64,000 bases of DNA, taken from Cercis canadensis (Eukaryota; Streptophyta; Magnoliopsida; Fabales; Fabaceae). The position numbers were made by a program, and so were the translations under genes. The DNA lies in contig QAOA01000726.1 of assembly GCA_003255065.1 (NCBI GenBank), forward strand, positions 443,813 to 507,812. Direction: 5' to 3'. The stretch's first letter is position 1; each line of letters opens with the position of its first letter. Positions 61,589-64,000 of the stretch are shown here, piece by piece. Below the pieces are notes generated by a model, which was given only the letters and a program-made list of their open reading frames with translations, was not told where the DNA came from and did not search any database.

Positions 61589-64000
61589 ATGGAAGCGAGA
61601 GAAGGCATTAGTTCTGGGGTTACAGTGATAGGGGCTGAAGCTCCATCTGCCTATCACGTGGCACCAAGGAGTGAAGCACCGACGCAGAGTCATGTTCCTG
61701 AGGCAGCAGCAGCTATAGCTGCTGTTGGTGCCTCACCAGTGAGTGTGGGAATGGATGGAGCTACCGTTAAGAAGAAACGAGGTAGGCCAAGGAAGTATGG
61801 GCCAGATGGGTCAGTCACTATGGCACTATCACCATTGCCAATTTCATCTTCGGTTCCACCTTCTAATGACTTTTCAAGTGGGAAACGGGGAAAAGCTAAG
61901 GGGATGGAGTACAAGCAGCAAAAAAGAGTTGGGATGGAGAATCTAGGTAATGGGCCTTTTACATTTTTGATGGTCAAGTTGCATTGCCTGTGTATCTTCC
62001 GGAAATCTATCCATTGCCAAATTTGTATGTCTCTAATATAGTTTATCATGTCAGTTATATTTTGATGGTATCCCTTTCTTTTTGATGAACATTTATAGTA
62101 TCTTTCTGTTTGTGATTGTGAAAAGTCGTCAATTTGTGGGTTGGCTTCATGTCAAACTTCTAAACTACTTGCCTTGAATGTATGAAAAAGTTCAAAAATT
62201 GATTTTTATGTTCCTTGTTAGAAGTCATCTTTTTGTGATGTTTGAAGATTTTTGTGGAGCGAAATGGCCTTATTTGATTTACATTGGCAAAGAATAATGC
62301 AATTTCTGTAAATAGAAAGGAGGCCTTTTTTCGTTTTTTGTTGGCCAGGGAATATTTTTCTTGTGGCTTTCATTTGTTTTTTCTTTCCTTTTTGTGTGGT
62401 GGCAAGATATAAAATAATCTTGTTAGAAGAGAATGTGTGTGATGAAGTGAAGGGCGCAGATTCTTGATTGGTAACCTTGTTAACTACATTAACCTAGTTA
62501 GTTATTAGGCTGTTTATTCCTGATGTACTTGAGGAGAGTGTCATCATAGACTAAAAATTTACATTGTGCTTCTGGCCCCTCCCAATTCATAAACTAACTG
62601 ATATGTGTTAAATATTAGCCATCAATGTTTCTGAGTTTCTGCTAGGGCACACTAGAGAACTATTGGGAAGGACTAGGTGGAATGTTTGTTCTTTTGGTAT
62701 TTTCTGGAGGGTGACTGACAGTTGGTGTGGGGTTTGGGCTAAAGGCATTATTTATTGCTGGAAATACAGAGGAAGTGCCTGTTTGTTTGTTTATTTACTT
62801 TGAAGGCCTGTTTTCCATGGAATTAACATAATCTCAATATGAGAATTCACGTACACTTCAATTCACATGCACTGTAAGGCACCAAGGTTGATAGTTGTTG
62901 TTTCCTTATGGCCTGAGATATGGCTTTGATGAATTTAGCCTGCCATGCAATAACCATTTTATGCATATTCTGTAAATATTAGTTTATTTATCATGTTAAA
63001 TTGTCAACTAACTCTGCTTGGCATATGCGAAAATGTTACCATTCTAACTTGTTTTATTTTTTAGATGTTGCTCTGAGCTTCAAAGAGAAATAATAACTAT
63101 ATGTATCAAGGGAGAACGATAGACTGCTTTTTTAAACTGTTGTTACTTAATATAAGTGTCAAGTTTCATATCTGTTAATGTTTATCTGTTTCTCTGTAGG
63201 TGACTTGAATGCATCTTCTGTTGGTACAAACTTTATGCCCCATATCATCAATGTGAATGCTGGCGAGGTATGTTTGACGGGGAGGGGAAGGGAAATGAGT
63301 TGTTTGGCTTCATTTTGCTACACATGAATTTACTTTCTATTTTATCTCTCCATTGTTCTTGTGTTATACTTGTCCTTTATCCATAATGTACAGATACGTT
63401 TGAAATTCTTACATCTGCTGGTTCACTTTTCTGAACATATTACCTGTTAAATCTAAAAATATCCCTTGTGTGTATGGGATGATAATAATCCGTGGTTACA
63501 AACTTACAATAACCTGATGATAATTGTTTTAAACATTTTTTTTTTTTGGAAAAAAGTTTAAACAGATGTGTTGTGATTGCCCTCTTGCCTCATTATACCA
63601 AGTTTGGATATTAGTAGTATTTGTATCCACTCCTTTTCAGTCTTAAATGTACCTGAATGTCTTTCTACTGTATCTTAATGTATTTTTCTCCTTTTGTCAA
63701 GTAGATGCATACTTATTTTTGGCATAGTTAAAGCTGTTTTCGGGGAACTATATTCCCCTCTTGATTTTCTGATTCCCGAGAAGCTAAGCTTCAGTTCTCT
63801 GTCTGTCTCATCTCAACCCATTTCTTTTTGGTCTATGATGTTAAAAAGTTGGTATTAATTCTCATTTTCTGTTGTTTTATCATCATGGTTTAATGAAAAT
63901 AATTTCATGCTAGTAATTGTGAATAACTTTTGGATCTATTACATCCTTATTGTACACACACATGTAGACAACTTTGGAATTGTTATTGAATTTTACATAT
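61589..64000 (+). CDS. AT-hook motif nuclear-localised (AHL) protein, clade B, 5' part only
   Basis: Two coding exons are visible: 61589-61946 (phase 1 end, CTAG/gtaatg) and 63200-63267 (tctctgtag/GTGACTTG ... GGCGAG/gtatgt). They encode 142 residues; the rest lies beyond the window. AHL proteins bind AT-rich DNA in the nucleus and form trimers through the PPC/DUF296 domain. Residues 61-74 (KKKRGRPRKYGPDG) are an extended AT-hook with RGRPRK core at 64-69. A second basic stretch (SGKRGKAKG, 97-105) is hook-like but lacks RGRP. Exon 2 encodes the PPC start (FMPHIINVNAGE). Introns in the coding region and the N-terminus (ISSGVTVIGAEAPSAYHVAP) fit clade B, near AHL1/AHL7. The upstream ATG at 61585 is out of frame. 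Intron 1 is 1253 bases; intron 2 exceeds 730. Confidence 0.9.
61947..63199 (+). other. AHL intron 1
   Basis: A 1.25-kb intron, T-rich, with no embedded gene or recognised repeat. Confidence 0.8.
63268..64000 (+). other. AHL intron 2, incomplete
   Basis: Intron sequence running off the window. No further exon seen on the plus strand before 64000. Confidence 0.65.

Noticed and set aside
1..64000. CRISPR arrays, tRNA/rRNA genes, integrons, viral insertions
   Set aside because: No regularly spaced direct repeats, no tRNA cloverleaf or rRNA sequence, and no viral polymerase or capsid-like frame was seen on either strand.

Overview
The window is plant nuclear DNA from a eudicot, probably a woody rosid. 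The evidence is AT-rich intergenic DNA, GT-AG introns, plant-only families (LBD, AHL, MAP65, P-class PPR) and many small non-autonomous transposons. I see no bacterial, viral or organellar block, no tRNA or rRNA gene and no CRISPR array. It is a draft assembly. It has one 307-base gap inside a (TA)n tract and thirteen isolated single-N positions. Eight of those are flanked by a near-identical repeat of the preceding sequence, which looks like unmerged (probably haplotypic) contig ends.

Layout. 2.0-2.7 kb (-): an intronless calmodulin-like protein with four EF-hands. 4.4-15.3 kb (-): a complete 11-exon BIG-type ARF-GEF. I resolved every exon junction in frame, giving 1780 residues with an intact Sec7 Glu finger. 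17.7-19.4 kb (+): a two-exon P-class PPR protein. 20.9-23.75 kb (-): an LBD18/LBD30-type LOB-domain transcription factor. 24-37 kb: 14 kb without a credible gene, holding a fold-back MITE, a 2.3-kb Mutator-like element and several assembly duplications. 37.75-41.1 kb (+): an LBD19/LBD31-type LOB-domain factor, divergent from the first. 46.2-48.2 kb (-): an intronless 648-residue nuclear protein with a His-rich N-terminus and a FAR1-like Cys/His cluster. Small exon-like segments lie downstream of it on the same strand. 52.9-57.0 kb (+): a 12-exon MAP65 microtubule-bundling protein. 61.6 kb to the end (+): the first two coding exons of a clade-B AHL (AT-hook plus PPC) gene that leaves the window.

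The genes are independently transcribed and form no operon or pathway. Their themes are post-Golgi trafficking (BIG), auxin- and vascular-related transcription (LBD pair), cell division (MAP65), chromatin (AHL), organelle RNA (PPR) and Ca2+ signalling (CML). The order looks like ancient eudicot microsynteny. From memory, Arabidopsis has BIG3 next to a PPR gene (At1g01960/70), BIG2 near MAP65-4 (At3g60860/40), and adjacent LBD30/LBD31/AHL7 (At4g00220/210/200) and LBD18/LBD19 (At2g45420/410).

I found no convincing undescribed system. The points most worth checking are the duplicated single-N joins, the Mutator-like element with gene-like internal sequence, the palindromic GCGTTTT array next to the gap, the brefeldin-sensitive residue set in BIG, and the spliced exon-like segments downstream of the 648-residue gene.
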